Source of the DNA: Galdieria partita | Taxonomy: Eukaryota; Rhodophyta; Bangiophyceae; Galdieriales; Galdieriaceae | DNA length: 64,000 nucleotides | Assembly: GCA_025991245.1 (NCBI GenBank) | Contig: BQMJ01000060.1 | Coordinates: 62,001-126,000, forward strand | Direction of reading: 5' to 3' | In this document: positions 23,686-34,568 of the stretch, in pieces | Layout: each line of letters begins with the position of its first letter | Position numbering within the stretch: the first letter of the stretch is position 1 | Notes under the pieces: generated by a model | Told to the model about the DNA's origin: nothing | Databases searched by the model: none | What the model saw: only the letters and a program-made list of their open reading frames with translations | Made by a program: the position numbers and the translations under genes

Positions 23686-24275
23686 CTATGCAGTCAATAC
23701 ACAAGCACCACCTGACCGTTTTATTTTCTGTTCCGCCAACTTGGAAAAGAACCTCGCTTTGACTATTAAAGGCTGTCGTGGTAACTTGCCTTTTCCCAAT
23801 ACTTTAAAGTATCCATGTTTCACTACATCCACTACGATTGCTTGGTCTTTCAACTTTTGCTCTCTCACATTTTCAGGTACAAGTGACCATAATCTATTAT
23901 GTAACATTCCATAGCAAAGAAAATAGCAAGATTATTTCTTATGATGATATAGAAACCTTCCAAGACCCCACTTACCGATCAACGTTGATAATAGGACAGT
24001 GGAGAGTATTTTTTTGCAAGTGAAACCAACGCATACCCAACTTTCCAAAATAACCAGGATGATACTTGTCAAATAAAGTTCGATGGTGATGGAGACCACC
24101 TGCGTTTCCACGTCCTCCCGGGTGCTTCCTATGTTTCCCTACTCTTCCATGACCAGCAGAAACATGTCCTCTTTTCTTTCTACTATGCTTCAATCGAGTA
24201 GGCTAATATGTATAGATATACCAAAATATTCAATGATCTATCTACTTGTATATATATCTATCACATGCTTACCAT
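23686..24275 (-). CDS. RPL27A: 60S ribosomal protein L27a (uL15)
   Basis: Three exons: 24275-24273 (the ATG alone), 24202-23976 and 23893-23686, 145 aa. The product [37 protein letters not shown] continues through [14 protein letters not shown] to [20 protein letters not shown] and GGACVL, nearly the whole length of human RPL27A. The first intron (70 nt) begins right after the start codon; the second is 82 nt. It is a structural protein of the large cytosolic ribosomal subunit. Confidence 0.97.
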
Positions 24276-24339
24276 ATTCCAAGAATTCCCCTTTCAACGA
24301 CGACGCCTTTTACCCAAATGGGAAAATGACAACTTTTTA

Positions 24340-25845
24340 TTATTTAGAACAAGCCAAAGCACCAAAAGGATCCCAAGGATAAAGATGAATGGGTTCCTGT
24401 TCCATAACTGTTAAGATATCTTCATTCACATATCTTTTATCCACGACTACTTCATACACAAACTCATCAAACCACTCATCGGTCATCATAAAATAGCCCT
24501 ACATCAACCATATAAGAAATATTCAAACATTCTGATTCTTATTACCTTTTCTCCAAGTTCATCACCCCAAGAATTCTCTACTCTCCATTTCGTAGTCTTC
24601 ACTCCATTCTCTCCTTCACAACAACTCACAGCTGTCAATACCATCGCATGAGTCATTTGAGACTCTCCATATTCCAAACGCTCTGATTTGTTTTGACCTA
24701 AAAGACTCGTTCCAAAGACCAACTCATAATCAAAAATACGTAAATCCATATAACCCAACTGTCGCTGCAGAAACTTGCCAACATCACAACCAAACCAAAC
24801 AGCTTCTCCATTCTTAATAGACTCCAAAGCACACGACTTTAATGTTTCAATAGGTTGATTATTATAACGAACGGGTAAACCAGTAACCATATTGCCCAAA
24901 TAGTCAACAGTGTACAATTTCCCATAAGGATGTTGTGGACGTGGATCATGAACCAAACAAATCTTGTCATCCACACAATAACCAACATATTCTCGATAGA
25001 ATGTTTGTGGCGTGAGGTTCTTATAACAATGATACTTCTTATCCTTGTCTTCAAACTCCCAATCGAATACAGTAGGAACAACTCCTAAACAAATAGAAAC
25101 AATACGATAAACTTGTTCCAACATGTCTTCCTTTGTCTTTCTCAACTGTTCCTTTGTATGACCCTGTTGATATTGACGACGTAATATCATAGCAAACTCT
25201 CTCAGTTTACTCGTCAAAATCAAATTCATTCTTCTCGAATTGGAGCTATTAAAACTCTCTTGATAAACACTACCAGGAACTACTCCATATTTATTAACTA
25301 AATTGCATATCATATCCCATTGACTAGATATATTGTTTAGTTTTGGCAAAAGACTTAAAGTCCACTTACCCTCCGTCTTGGACAGGTGCAGTTAGTAACC
25401 AAGATACTAAACGACCATCCACTGGTTCATCCGCAGTTTGCAAAATACTTTCCAAAAAGTAATTGGACCTTTCTATCTTGTCCCAGAAAAACAAATAGGA
25501 CTGTGACAATTGAAAATCATCAGGCAACTTGTACTTTGTGGTCATGGGAAGGCGCATGACATTTAAGAAAGCAAATAGCCAGCATCTGCCTGAAGCCTTT
25601 TGAGCTGTGGCTTTACACTCGTGGTCTGCAACATGATGAGTATAGGCGTGAGTATTCAAGTCCTTCACTTCCTTCTCCAGCAGTACTTCCAAAGGGTCAA
25701 ACCGAGACACTGCATTTTTTGCCAAACGAAACTTGGGTTCTGCTAAGAATGCTTCTCTTGTCTTTTGTAAAAATTCAGGTGACAATACTCCATCTCCTTG
25801 TTTTATGATAGGAGTACTTCCGTTCATAGTGTTAGGTGGTGACAT
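24340..25845 (-). CDS. Bleomycin hydrolase (peptidase C1B)
   Basis: Exons 25845-25370, 25323-24546 and 24498-24340 give 470 aa, close to the usual 450-480. The catalytic triad is visible: Cys in KASGRCWLFAFLNV, His in QMTHAMVLTA and Asn in WRVENSWGDELG. The N-terminal SPEFLQKTREAFLAEPKFRLAKNAV and the C-terminal WFDEFVYEVVVDKRYV match bleomycin hydrolase/Gal6, a hexameric cytosolic aminopeptidase. The chain ends PFGALACSK rather than the usual short tail that self-processes in the yeast enzyme. Confidence 0.95.
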
Positions 25846-25918
25846 GACTCACGACTGTCTCAAAGAATTCCTCAAAAGTCAAATGGACTGGGAAGTGGTT
25901 CCCATCGCTCCTTTTATT

Positions 25919-26844
25919 TCAACTTGCGGAAACTTCCAACGAGTCTCTCATACTCAAGTCTTCAAACTCACCATTCAACATATCTGCATATTGATCCTGT
26001 AGTTTTTGTCCAATAGTATAAAATGGATTATAAGAAAGTGCAATAAACTGTGCATTCAAAAAAGTAACCAACGCTCTATCAAAGACATAGTTCTTCTGTT
26101 TCTCTAATTGAGACACTCCCTTACAAAAGTCATTGGTACAGTCTTCTAACCGACTTCGGACTTCTGCCAACTTTGATTCATTTCTCGATAATCGTTCTCG
26201 TTCCTTTTCTTTCGTATTTGCAGCAGTCCGAAGACTATCCACCTAAGAAGGATAGTGAGACATCATCTATATGAGTTTATACAATACGAACCTTATCTTT
26301 ATAATAATCATATTCTTTCATTATCTTTCTCTGACTTTCCGAAACAGCTCGTAACTTTCGAATTCTTTCCAAATACTGATTCAATAGTTTTACAGCGTTG
26401 TCTCTAACACTTTCTTGTACTGCTGTGACACCTAACACAATAATTATGTTACCATTGATTGCGCTGGATAGTTGAAACTGACCAACCATATTTATCCAAA
26501 TACTCTTGATAAGCTTCTGTACATTGCAAAGCATCTTTAGCCAACACTTTAGAAGGTTCCTGGTCTTCATAAAGGGATGCGACATGGTTTAAAAAGTCTC
26601 TACAGTTGACTAGTAACGAACCCCACGCTTTGCTATTATCCTAAATCATATTTGATAATGTTTAGCATAAGTCTCACTCTTCAGTGACTCGACCAACTCT
26701 AAGGGCGTTGGATAATAAACTAGCTTTGTCTTCCAATTCACAAAAACGCTGATAAGCTGATTCAAAACGAGCGTCTTTACTTGCTTCGTGCTTGGAAAAA
26801 GTATTTTCAACACTTTTTATACCCACTTTGAGTTTGTGAAACAT
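25919..26844 (-). CDS. BAR-domain protein
   Basis: Four predicted exons (26844-26678, 26632-26487, 26431-26292, 26242-25919) encode 258 aa, almost entirely helical and charged. The start MFHKLKVGIKSVENTFSKHEASKD, the central LNQYLERIRKLRAVSESQRKIMKEYDYYKDKV and the last part ENxKLAEVRSRLEDCTNDF with a helix FDRALVTFLNAQFIALSYNPFYTIG fit the three-helix BAR fold of amphiphysin/Rvs proteins, which sense membrane curvature in endocytosis. No SH3 domain follows. Two donors (GTTGGT, GTTCGT) are non-optimal, so small changes in exon ends are possible. Confidence 0.72.
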
Positions 26845-26939
26845 GCCAATTCCAACAGTCTCGTCAAAATGTTCCACCAACACTTTCTATTTTGGATGCT
26901 GATGGATATTCTCGTTGTGAAACATACGAATATTATTTG

Positions 26940-28325
26940 TTAACCCCAAGTAGTTAATATACAAGTATTGGTAAAATCACTCAGCAATGGATTGAATCCA
27001 CTCTTTGTACGCGTATACTCCAAGTCAGCATACTTTTCTAGAAACTTGCTTTGTTTCTCTATTTGTATATGTACTGAGTTCCATAAACGATGAATGGCAT
27101 AAGAAAGACCGCTAAAATAAACAGGAAAAAGAATATCACAACTTGCTTTCATAGGTTCTTCTATGGAAGCAAAAGTTTTGGTTCCATTTTGAACAACAGG
27201 TGCAAAGATACCTCTCGTTGCTTGAGGAAGAAAATCAAAATCAGCTATCAATAAATGTGATTGTGGAAAATATCTTCGAACGCAATTCAACATTTGATGA
27301 GCCACAGTTGGTACATATACAACACAAGAACTGGAAGAGAATAACAGACGGTCGACAATACTTTGCAAATAATAAAGCCAATAATAAGGATTCTCTCTTA
27401 TCCAACGCCATGAAATATGAGGAACAAGTCCATCTAATAACTTCCAATCATGCATAGTTGTAACAATCCAATCGTCTCGTAAAGGTGAACGAACAATGGT
27501 GAATGCATGATTGGATAGACTATCTTCAGTTTCTCTCACGAGACATTGGTGCCAAGTCTTGGTTTGATTATCCCATTCTATTCTGTCGTGAGGAAGATTA
27601 TCTAAAACTTCACAAAACAAAAGAATACAAGGAGCTCTAATAGTCTTTGACCAATCCAAAATGGACATGGAGTGAATAGATACACAATCACTATAAGCAT
27701 TCAGACGTCTTTGTTGTCTTTCCACAAAGAGAGGACTAATCTCTATCATATCATATCTTAAAGAATGATAGAGTTGTTGAGAATAATTCTCTTTTGCATA
27801 GTCCAAAATAGATTCTGCCAAGGAACCATTTCCACCTCCAACTTCCACTATATGCCACTCTTGAGAAAGTTGTTGTCGATCAAACGATTCCTGTACTACT
27901 TGTTCTATCCAACGTGCTATAGCATATCCATACCAAGGTTGAAATAACTCTACAGGAGTAGACCAATTGTTTGGTTGTTTGGCATATCGTTGAGCAACCA
28001 GTGAATAGTATTGTTCAGAACCTGTCAACTCTTGAAAAGGTATGGATGAAGTAGTCTCTTTTAAAGGAGGACCTTTAGAAGCATCCATAAAATATCCTTT
28101 ATCTGTTGCATATAAAGACTCATAAATATATTGACGAAATAATTTGTCCTGAAACGACTTGTTGTTCACAGTAGGAGAATGTTGCAAGCAACTACTCCAT
28201 TGACGTATAGAAGAGTAGTGATTCCAAAACAATTTCAAAGTAAAGTTACGGAGTATACGTGTTGGATATATTTGTCCTATTCGAAGAGTATTGAATAAAG
28301 TCGTTGTATAGCTCCACATGAACAT
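26940..28325 (-). CDS. SAM-dependent methyltransferase, DUF185/NDUFAF7-like
   Basis: A single-exon frame of 461 aa from the first ATG at 28325. Motif I is WHIVEVGGGNGSLAESIL, followed by YDMIEISPLFVERQQRRL, ILLFCEVLDNLPHDRI and a C-terminal CVVYVPTVAHQMLNCVRRYFPQSHLLIADFDFLP. The spacing and the DNLPHD stretch resemble the Methyltransf_28 family (NDUFAF7 and relatives), which methylates a complex I subunit in mitochondria. The first 50 residues are basic, hydroxylated and free of acidic residues, a plausible mitochondrial presequence. Family assignment is moderate because similarity is confined to a few motifs. Confidence 0.6.
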   Translation of the reverse strand: MFMWSYTTTLFNTLRIGQIYPTRILRNFTLKLFWNHYSSIRQWSSCLQHSPTVNNKSFQDKLFRQYIYESLYATDKGYFMDASKGPPLKETTSSIPFQELTGSEQYYSLVAQRYAKQPNNWSTPVELFQPWYGYAIARWIEQVVQESFDRQQLSQEWHIVEVGGGNGSLAESILDYAKENYSQQLYHSLRYDMIEISPLFVERQQRRLNAYSDCVSIHSMSILDWSKTIRAPCILLFCEVLDNLPHDRIEWDNQTKTWHQCLVRETEDSLSNHAFTIVRSPLRDDWIVTTMHDWKLLDGLVPHISWRWIRENPYYWLYYLQSIVDRLLFSSSSCVVYVPTVAHQMLNCVRRYFPQSHLLIADFDFLPQATRGIFAPVVQNGTKTFASIEEPMKASCDILFPVYFSGLSYAIHRLWNSVHIQIEKQSKFLEKYADLEYTRTKSGFNPLLSDFTNTCILTTWG

Positions 28326-28478
28326 CCAAAATGACAAACTCAATTCTTCGTACTTGATTGTCACAAATCCTCAAAAGATGGAGACAACTTGCAACCACTG
28401 ACTTTTATACTATTTACTTATGGCAGACTCTCTGTGCTTGTGGAAATAATTTCTCGTGTCTCCAGTGTATCAAACACT

Positions 28479-29701
28479 ATGCCAGTATTGGATAGGAGAG
28501 TCATTTGGGAATGGAATAGCCAACATAGAATTGTCATTTACTATATTCCTTGTCAAGGACCTTTGGAAAGGAGTGAACAAGTTTATATTCACTTGGGAAA
28601 AGATGGTTGGAAGCAAATAATGGGAAGATTCTTGATGACCAAGTATTGTCACTTCTTTCAGTATGAAGTAACGGATGTTAGTCACTTTGACCAACTGGAC
28701 TTTGTATTTACAGATGGAAACCAACTTTGGGATAATAATCAAACAAAGGATTGGCATCTAATGAGGAAACAACAAGAAGACTTTGGAAGTTTTGAGTACA
28801 TGAACAACGAATATCGTCTTGTCAACAGAGAAGTAGACACCAACATAGCTAGGCAAGTGGTAGTATTTTGGGATATTGAAAATTGCGCTGTACCAAGTAG
28901 TGTTTCTGGAAGTTACGTTGTTCGTAAACTGATGAAACGAATGAAGTTATTTGGGGATATGATAAGGTTGGTTCTCCCTTTTGAGAATTGACGAAATGAT
29001 ACTTCATTTTGCATGTTGAGTAGTATTCGAGTTTATGCTTGTATGGAGTTGCTTAAGACAGAATTGAAATTGGCACTACAGTCAAGTGGTGTCGAACTGA
29101 TTGATGCTCGAAGAGATAATGGTGGTCAGTCAAGATATTCCGATCATTCTCCTGGAAAGGATGCTGCAGACAAGTTGATTATTAGTGATATGTGGGCAAC
29201 AATATGGCAGGTAATCACGTATCACATTTATTATCTTATTGAGTATTTCATATTGAATAATATACTTAGAACCATCCCAAACATCTTTGCATTGCACTGA
29301 TAAGTGGAGATAGAGACTTTGCATATGCCCTGTCGAGATTGTCTATGTTGGGATATTGTACAGTTCTTATATATCCTCGGTTTGCTTCAAGTAATCTTTT
29401 AGACAGTGCATCATTCGCTATCCCGTGGAAAGATGACTTTTGGGTTAGTTCAAAGTTCATTTTGGAGGCAAACTTTAAACTGAATGCTTTCTAGGCATTG
29501 GGAGATGAATCCTTGCAAGGTTTACTTCCTCGTCATCTTCCACATAGACAACGAGCAGTTTTTCATTCACCTGTATCACATTATTCCTATCAAAGCCAAA
29601 GGAGTAGCAATGTCTATCGTGATGTTTCATTTGTGACTTGTTCTGAAAAAGTCTACGATGAAAAACGTGATGAAATGGCTTTGAACAATTCCTCTCCATA
29701 A
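28479..29701 (+). CDS. CBM25/53 starch-binding module fused to MARF1-type NYN RNase domain
   Basis: Four exons (28479-28966, 29024-29210, 29270-29443, 29495-29701), 351 aa. Residues about 17-94 read as a CBM25/CBM53 module: RIVIYYIPCQG, VYIHLGKDGWKQI, LDFVFTDGNQLWDNNQTKDWHL, the last matching the W/N ligand-binding loop. Residues about 126-290 form a NYN/PIN-like domain with the Limkain/MARF1 signature VFWDIENCAVPS, then GKDAADKLIISDM and ALISGDRDFAYALSRL, supplying the acidic metal-binding residues. A 70-residue tail follows with no known domain. Inference: a cytosolic ribonuclease recruited to starch granules. The frame is open upstream without ATG, so the start could lie in another exon. 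Confidence 0.8.
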
Positions 29702-29782
29702 GAGTTTATATGCTTTCGAGTTTACAACATTGTGAAAGAATAGTCCAAAAATTTGCCTTATCGTTTCCATATACAAACTTAT

Positions 29783-30589
29783 TTAAAATCCCTCTTCATA
29801 CTCTTGACTGTCATTTTCATCTTCTGGAGAAGCATCAGAAGAATATGACTCTGGAGCATTGTCTATCAACGTTAATATTCTTGCTTTGGCTAATAAAAGC
29901 ATTTCTAAAAGTTCAGGTCTTCGAATACTGATATTCACAAAAATACAAAAAAGTATATCATTCAACATCGGAATCCATATATACATATCTCATACTTACG
30001 AAGTGTCCACTTGCAAAATGGTCCTTTCGGCTTGCTCAAAGGATAGCCAAACTCGAGGACGTTCGTTTCTCTAATGGAATAGAAATACTCAACACGTTTC
30101 TATCAATAATTATACTTGCAAACCAATTTACCTCTTTCCATCTAGTATCACTCTTTGAAAGTTCTTGTTCAACTAGTAACAGGTACATGATCAACTTCTG
30201 GTCATTACTACCTTTCCACTTGCCCAACTTGCAAAGAATCTTTCCACACACTCCTGCTTCCTGGTGATACTTTGAGATATTTTCAATAACAAACATAATA
30301 TTCTGTCATTACTTCCATTGTTTCACGCAAAGCTGCATCCCAATTCTTCTCTTTTTTCTCAATACCTCCTTTTGGAAATAACCATATATCCGGCTTGAAC
30401 CTTGACTGAACTAGTAAAACTTGCCATTCTCCGTTTTCTCCTTTTCTCACTGGAACACAACCTGCCTTGATGTTTGTTATGAGATACAACGGAAAAGCCA
30501 AAATTCCTTACCACTTTCTTTCCCATCGTCCACAATACGAGCGAACAAAGATTCCGTTGAATCATTGGCACATTGAGTTCTCTTATCAT
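29783..30589 (-). CDS. Nudix hydrolase, diphosphoinositol polyphosphate phosphohydrolase type
   Basis: Five exons (30589-30512, 30465-30313, 30260-30132, 30070-30000, 29927-29783) give 191 aa. The start of the fold is AGCVPVRKG; the Nudix box, completed across intron 2, reads GGIEKKEKNWDAALRETMEEAG (GX5EX7REUXEEXG). FPKGG before the box and the basic loop after it are typical of DIPPs, which hydrolyse inositol pyrophosphates and diadenosine polyphosphates. The C-terminus is acidic (EDENDSQEYEEGF). The start ATG at 30589 is the first in frame after an upstream open stretch that lacks ATG; MGKKV is another candidate. Confidence 0.88.
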
Positions 30590-30715
30590 TTGATTGGCAT
30601 GTTGTTCGTTTTCCAAAAGGTTGCAAGACTGGCTCTTTGTAAATTCAAAGTAAAAAAGACAAGTATAGGATTCTATATAAGCTATTTTACTTTGTCATTA
30701 TTACTCAAAACGCAC

Positions 30716-31522
30716 TTAGATAGTATCAGGAACATCCACCTTCTTACTTTGTCCATCCAATAAGCCCTTTTCCTTCAACTTGGGATCAAAACGCACCATC
30801 TCTTGTACATTTCTCTCGGCCAGTTGCTTTTCTATTTCCTTTTGTATCCGACGAGAAATCTGTTTTAATACCTTCGGCATGTTATGTTCATCTGTATGTT
30901 CCAATAGTTGTCTTTCTTCAGTGGTCAACCAGCCATGCTTTCTAATATCAATGGGACCTTCCCATCTTTCTCGCCAAAACGCATCGACATTTCCAATCGG
31001 TGACTGATGACTCATTTCCTTTATCCAAGCCTCTCTTAACTGATTGAGAATTGTTCTACTGGGTTTTTCAAAGGACTGAAATTTAAAATAATAACAAAAT
31101 TGAGGCATTCTAATGAGATGAAGCAACAATGAAGTTCGTGTATCTCTTGAAATGCCAATATACTGCAAACGATAATGACTATCATAGATAGCGTACACAG
31201 AAACTTTACCCCAGTTGTCTTGAAAAGTAAGAAAACCTCTGTCATCCAAATAAGAATGAAAGCTTAGTGATTCCAGTTTCCTGCTACCGTTGTCATCGTT
31301 GCAGTTACTTCCATTGTTATTGTTAGTACATAACAAGATAGTAGAACAAGCTTGGGTGGAACATCTACAGTAGTGCTTCCATAGATGAGTAGGAAGACGT
31401 CTAATAGTAGTTGTTGGTGGCGAGTCTGAAAGAGTTCGACAACAACCAAGGACTTTCCAGCTTGCTTTTAGACAGAATAAGGCAGGTTGCTGTAAATTCC
31501 AACAAAAGTTACAGCGAGACAT
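30716..31522 (-). CDS. GIY-YIG domain protein like the N-terminal part of plastid GRXS16
   Basis: A single-exon frame of 268 aa. Residues about 100-180 contain VSVYAIYDSHYRLQYIGISRDTRTSLLLHL, an atypical GIY-YIG fold as found at the N-terminus of plant GRXS16 and in cyanobacterial single-domain proteins. No glutaredoxin domain with a CGFS motif follows here; instead the chain continues with a Glu/Lys-rich helical part. The first 90 residues are Cys, Ser, Thr, Asn rich and may be a plastid transit peptide. Nuclease activity is not certain because the canonical catalytic Arg and Glu cannot be placed with confidence. Confidence 0.72.
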   Translation of the reverse strand: MSRCNFCWNLQQPALFCLKASWKVLGCCRTLSDSPPTTTIRRLPTHLWKHYCRCSTQACSTILLCTNNNNGSNCNDDNGSRKLESLSFHSYLDDRGFLTFQDNWGKVSVYAIYDSHYRLQYIGISRDTRTSLLLHLIRMPQFCYYFKFQSFEKPSRTILNQLREAWIKEMSHQSPIGNVDAFWRERWEGPIDIRKHGWLTTEERQLLEHTDEHNMPKVLKQISRRIQKEIEKQLAERNVQEMVRFDPKLKEKGLLDGQSKKVDVPDTI

Positions 31523-31708
31523 GAACAAAATATTGGCGCGCAAAAGTACCTAAAATAGCTTTTTTCTTTCTTCTGAATCAACTCTCTGTCTTCTATCCAA
31601 TCAGGACAATATCTCAACCTCTTCTTCAATTACCCATTCTTCTCTTTGCGAGTCCATCATTTGTGTGTATGCTCAAGCAACTTGAAACAAAGAATTTATT
31701 GTTAAAAA

Positions 31709-33062
31709 TCAACTTGTCTTATTTCCATGCGCATGTACAAGTTCTACTATCTTTGGATATACAAGTTTGGGTGCCGATGCCGCCCATTGAAAGTCCAAAT
31801 GCTCATATTCTTCTTGACAATGAACATATACCGGCTCATTTATTTCATGAAGCAACCATTCTGTATCAGGCAATGGATCACTTCCACCAAAGAATAACGC
31901 AACAGGACAACCAATCTGATTGACTGGATAAAGTGGAGGTAAATGTCCAGGATACTTCTTCTTTGTTACTGCATCTTGATCATCATACATCTGAAAACGA
32001 CTATTTACAATCACTTGAAACCAGTGGACCATAGTTTTCACTGAACCATAAGAATAGAGATGGGCATAAAGTCTCGGTTTCTCTTTAGCTGACAAATTTT
32101 CACTTTTCCAACCAAACAATAGTTTTGTAGAAATGTCGATAACTTGTGAAAACATACCGGGCGGTAGTATTCGTCTCCAAAACAGAGCTAGACTTAACAA
32201 TCTTCTTCTTCCAAAAATCAAATAGATTATATTGGGATCACATGCTACTAAGGATTCAATAATAGGGTTCTTCAATCCATGAACTCTGGTAGATGGCGCC
32301 AAGGCGACAAAAAGTGAAATCTTCGAGACAAGGTCAGGAAGGACAGAAAAAGCAGCAAATGCAATAGCTGTCCCTTGTGAAAACCCAATATAGGTTATTT
32401 TGGAAGAACCAGATACTTTCATAGCATATTCGAGTTGTATAGGAAGATCAATTCGAGCCATTTCGTCCATTCCAAAGTTCCAAAATTGTCGAGAACGAGG
32501 CGAAAAATATCGATGTTTGTATCCGTATCGGTTACCTCTAACGTTACCCAACCATACGTCATAACCTTCGTCTGCCAAAATAAAGGGAAGGCAGCCTTTG
32601 GAGTCTCTCAACACCCAAGCTTCAGAACTCTGTAAGAAACCGTGCATGAAAAATACTGGATGCTTATTCACTGTTCTCTGCTCAGGCAACTTGTCTATAC
32701 TAGCTCTACCACTTGGTATACGAAAAAGTGTAATAAAAAATCCATCCCAAGTTTCCACCGTATGTAACTCTGCAGGATAACTACAACATAAACAATATAT
32801 AGTCAAATACATTGTAAAGAAGAAACCAAAAGACAACAAACCCTCTGTACCGTATGAGTCTCGCACAGTCCATATCCAACACTGGGTCATGAGTGTGACC
32901 ATCCTTGAAAGGGAGATATGAGGAAGCTAGTTTTAAAACACTTTTTGTAAGAGCTTCTGGAACAAAAAAACGAACAATGTGTGCGACAACTCTTGCAATA
33001 GACTCTAAAACCAATACCGAAACAGCTATGATCACGTTGATCAATTCTGGAAAACTCAACAT
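31709..33062 (-). CDS. Acid (lysosomal-type) lipase / steryl ester hydrolase
   Basis: Exons 33062-32842 and 32780-31709 (61-nt intron) give 430 aa. An N-terminal transmembrane segment (LINVIIAVSVLVLESIARVV) precedes the alpha/beta hydrolase. YPAELHTVETWDGFFITLFRIP is the AB_hydro_lip region, HGFLQSSEAW the oxyanion part, GNVRGNRYGYKHRYFSP the conserved lid strand, and GFSQGTA the nucleophile elbow. The catalytic Asp is probably in FFGGSDPLPD and His in EYEHLDF. As in yeast Yeh1/Tgl1, the membrane anchor suggests a sterol ester or triacylglycerol hydrolase on ER or lipid droplets. Confidence 0.9.
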
Positions 33063-33413
33063 GTCGTTACCCAAAATTGAATATTACCGCACAAATCATT
33101 TCCAATCCAAATCGACTCATTCCAAGTTTTCAACTTTCTTTGCAGATGTGTATTCTATTCTTTATTGTTCAAAAATACTATCAACAAGTTACAATCCATC
33201 TTGAAACCAAATTCCTTTTAAAAAATAGGTCCGTTCAAACAATCTTATCCTAGTTGCCTCTCTGTTCGCAAACAAGAAACCATTCCTACTTATAAATGGG
33301 ATTCAGCAACAACACTTTGTATAAACAGCTTGAAAAAGTTAAGGAAAACAACTCATTACAAGTTTGTTAAAGTTTGATAATAGAAATCCCCTGCTCTCCA
33401 AACAACAAAAAAA
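33063..33413. other. Intergenic stretch, nothing recognised
   Basis: 351 bp between two same-strand genes. It must hold the 3' end signals of the RING gene and promoter elements of the lipase gene on the minus strand. I see only AT-rich DNA without an open frame longer than about 100 nt, tRNA-like cloverleaf or repeat. Confidence 0.5.
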
Positions 33414-34292
33414 CTATTGTACAACTTGCTCTTCGTTAGCACAACGCGATTGTACTTCATTCAAAACTCTTTCAAGGCTCCGATATAAACATTCATTCAT
33501 GTCTCTCTCGCTCAAGTTTGGCTTAGGAAAGGGCCACACACTAGGTGATGTTGCTCCATGCGCTGAACGCTTCAAATCTATAAACTTTCTATCTTCTTCA
33601 TCTACTGCTGCTGTGTTACAAAGAGGACATCTATTGGCACTAGTTAGCCAATGTATAATACAGGAACTGTGAAATGCATGACCACATTTCACGACACGAA
33701 TATGACTATCAAGTTGAACGGAATCCAAGCAAATAGCGCATATTTCATCGGGAATTATGTCACTACCCACCAGCAACGGACAAGTTGTCTGTTTTTTTCT
33801 GTGGGGCTGATTTGCAGTGCGATTATAACTGGACGAACAATTCCTTCTATCAACCACTTCGCTCAACCTCTCCGTTTGCAACTCAGTCTCACAACCATTG
33901 CTCAACTCCAAGTTATCTTGACTTGTTTCCATGTTTATACACACTTGCGTGTCTTCTACAACACGGTGTATTTGTTCCAACCAATCTGATAAACAAACGG
34001 CTGTTCTATCATGGGGAAGAATTAGGAAAGGTTCTTTGTCTAATCCTAAATATCTCAGTTGTGGACAGAAACATTCAATATCTTCCAGTTCGAGAGCTTT
34101 GTTTTGTGGATTCTGTATAAGACTAACGTGACTTTGTCTGGCTCTCTCAATAAAACTTCTTCTACGTGCCAACAGTCGACTTCTCGCGTTGGGTTGATAG
34201 TGACAAACGTGAACGACTATTCCAATAACTCCCAAAGCAGAAGCAGTACCAAAAGCTGCGGCAAAACCGCCTATAACTGCGCCTGATGACAT
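33414..34292 (-). CDS. Membrane RING-H2 E3 ubiquitin ligase, paralogue A
   Basis: A single-exon 292-aa frame. One N-terminal transmembrane segment (AVIGGFAAAFGTASALGVIGIVV) is followed by an Arg-rich stretch, the short motif CPQLRYLG, a long Ser/Asn-rich linker and a RING-H2 finger at about residue 190: CAICLDSVQLDSHIRVVKCGHAFHSSCIIHWLTSANRCPLC (Cys and His spacing C2-H2-C2). The layout is like plant ATL ligases, which act on membranes and recruit E2 enzymes. Two paralogues with the same order and the same CPxxxYxG motif lie about 9-11 kb to the right. Confidence 0.88.
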   Translation of the reverse strand: MSSGAVIGGFAAAFGTASALGVIGIVVHVCHYQPNARSRLLARRRSFIERARQSHVSLIQNPQNKALELEDIECFCPQLRYLGLDKEPFLILPHDRTAVCLSDWLEQIHRVVEDTQVCINMETSQDNLELSNGCETELQTERLSEVVDRRNCSSSYNRTANQPHRKKQTTCPLLVGSDIIPDEICAICLDSVQLDSHIRVVKCGHAFHSSCIIHWLTSANRCPLCNTAAVDEEDRKFIDLKRSAHGATSPSVWPFPKPNLSERDMNECLYRSLERVLNEVQSRCANEEQVVQ

Positions 34293-34367
34293 TTAAAGGT
34301 ACATATACAAAACTAATTCTCAAAGATCAAGTCCACTTACAACATGTCACCACAACCCAACATTTTT

Positions 34368-34568
34368 TCAATCTTCTCGAAGTAAATTTCGACGCATAAA
34401 GCTCCACCGATCGATCAGTTTGCTGGATTCAGCAGCACAATGAAAGCTGCTTGCTGTAAGCAATGGATTGAATGTACAATATTCTTGCAAAACAGAGCCA
34501 ACAAAGGTATTCTCTAGAAGATAGAGAAGGTCTACCGTAATACAGTACAACGATTCAAGGGTTCTCAC
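34368..34568 (-). CDS. Possible terminal exon or small ORF
   Basis: A 66-codon open frame with no ATG at its 5' end; it would need an upstream exon, and an acceptor-like TGTGAG lies nearby but in an unsuitable phase. The product is helical (LESLYCITVDLLYLLENTFVGSVLQEY) and matches nothing I know. It sits 75 nt upstream of the RING-H2 gene on the same strand. Real coding status is uncertain. Confidence 0.22.
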   Translation of the reverse strand: MRTLESLYCITVDLLYLLENTFVGSVLQEYCTFNPLLTASSFHCAAESSKLIDRWSFMRRNLLRED

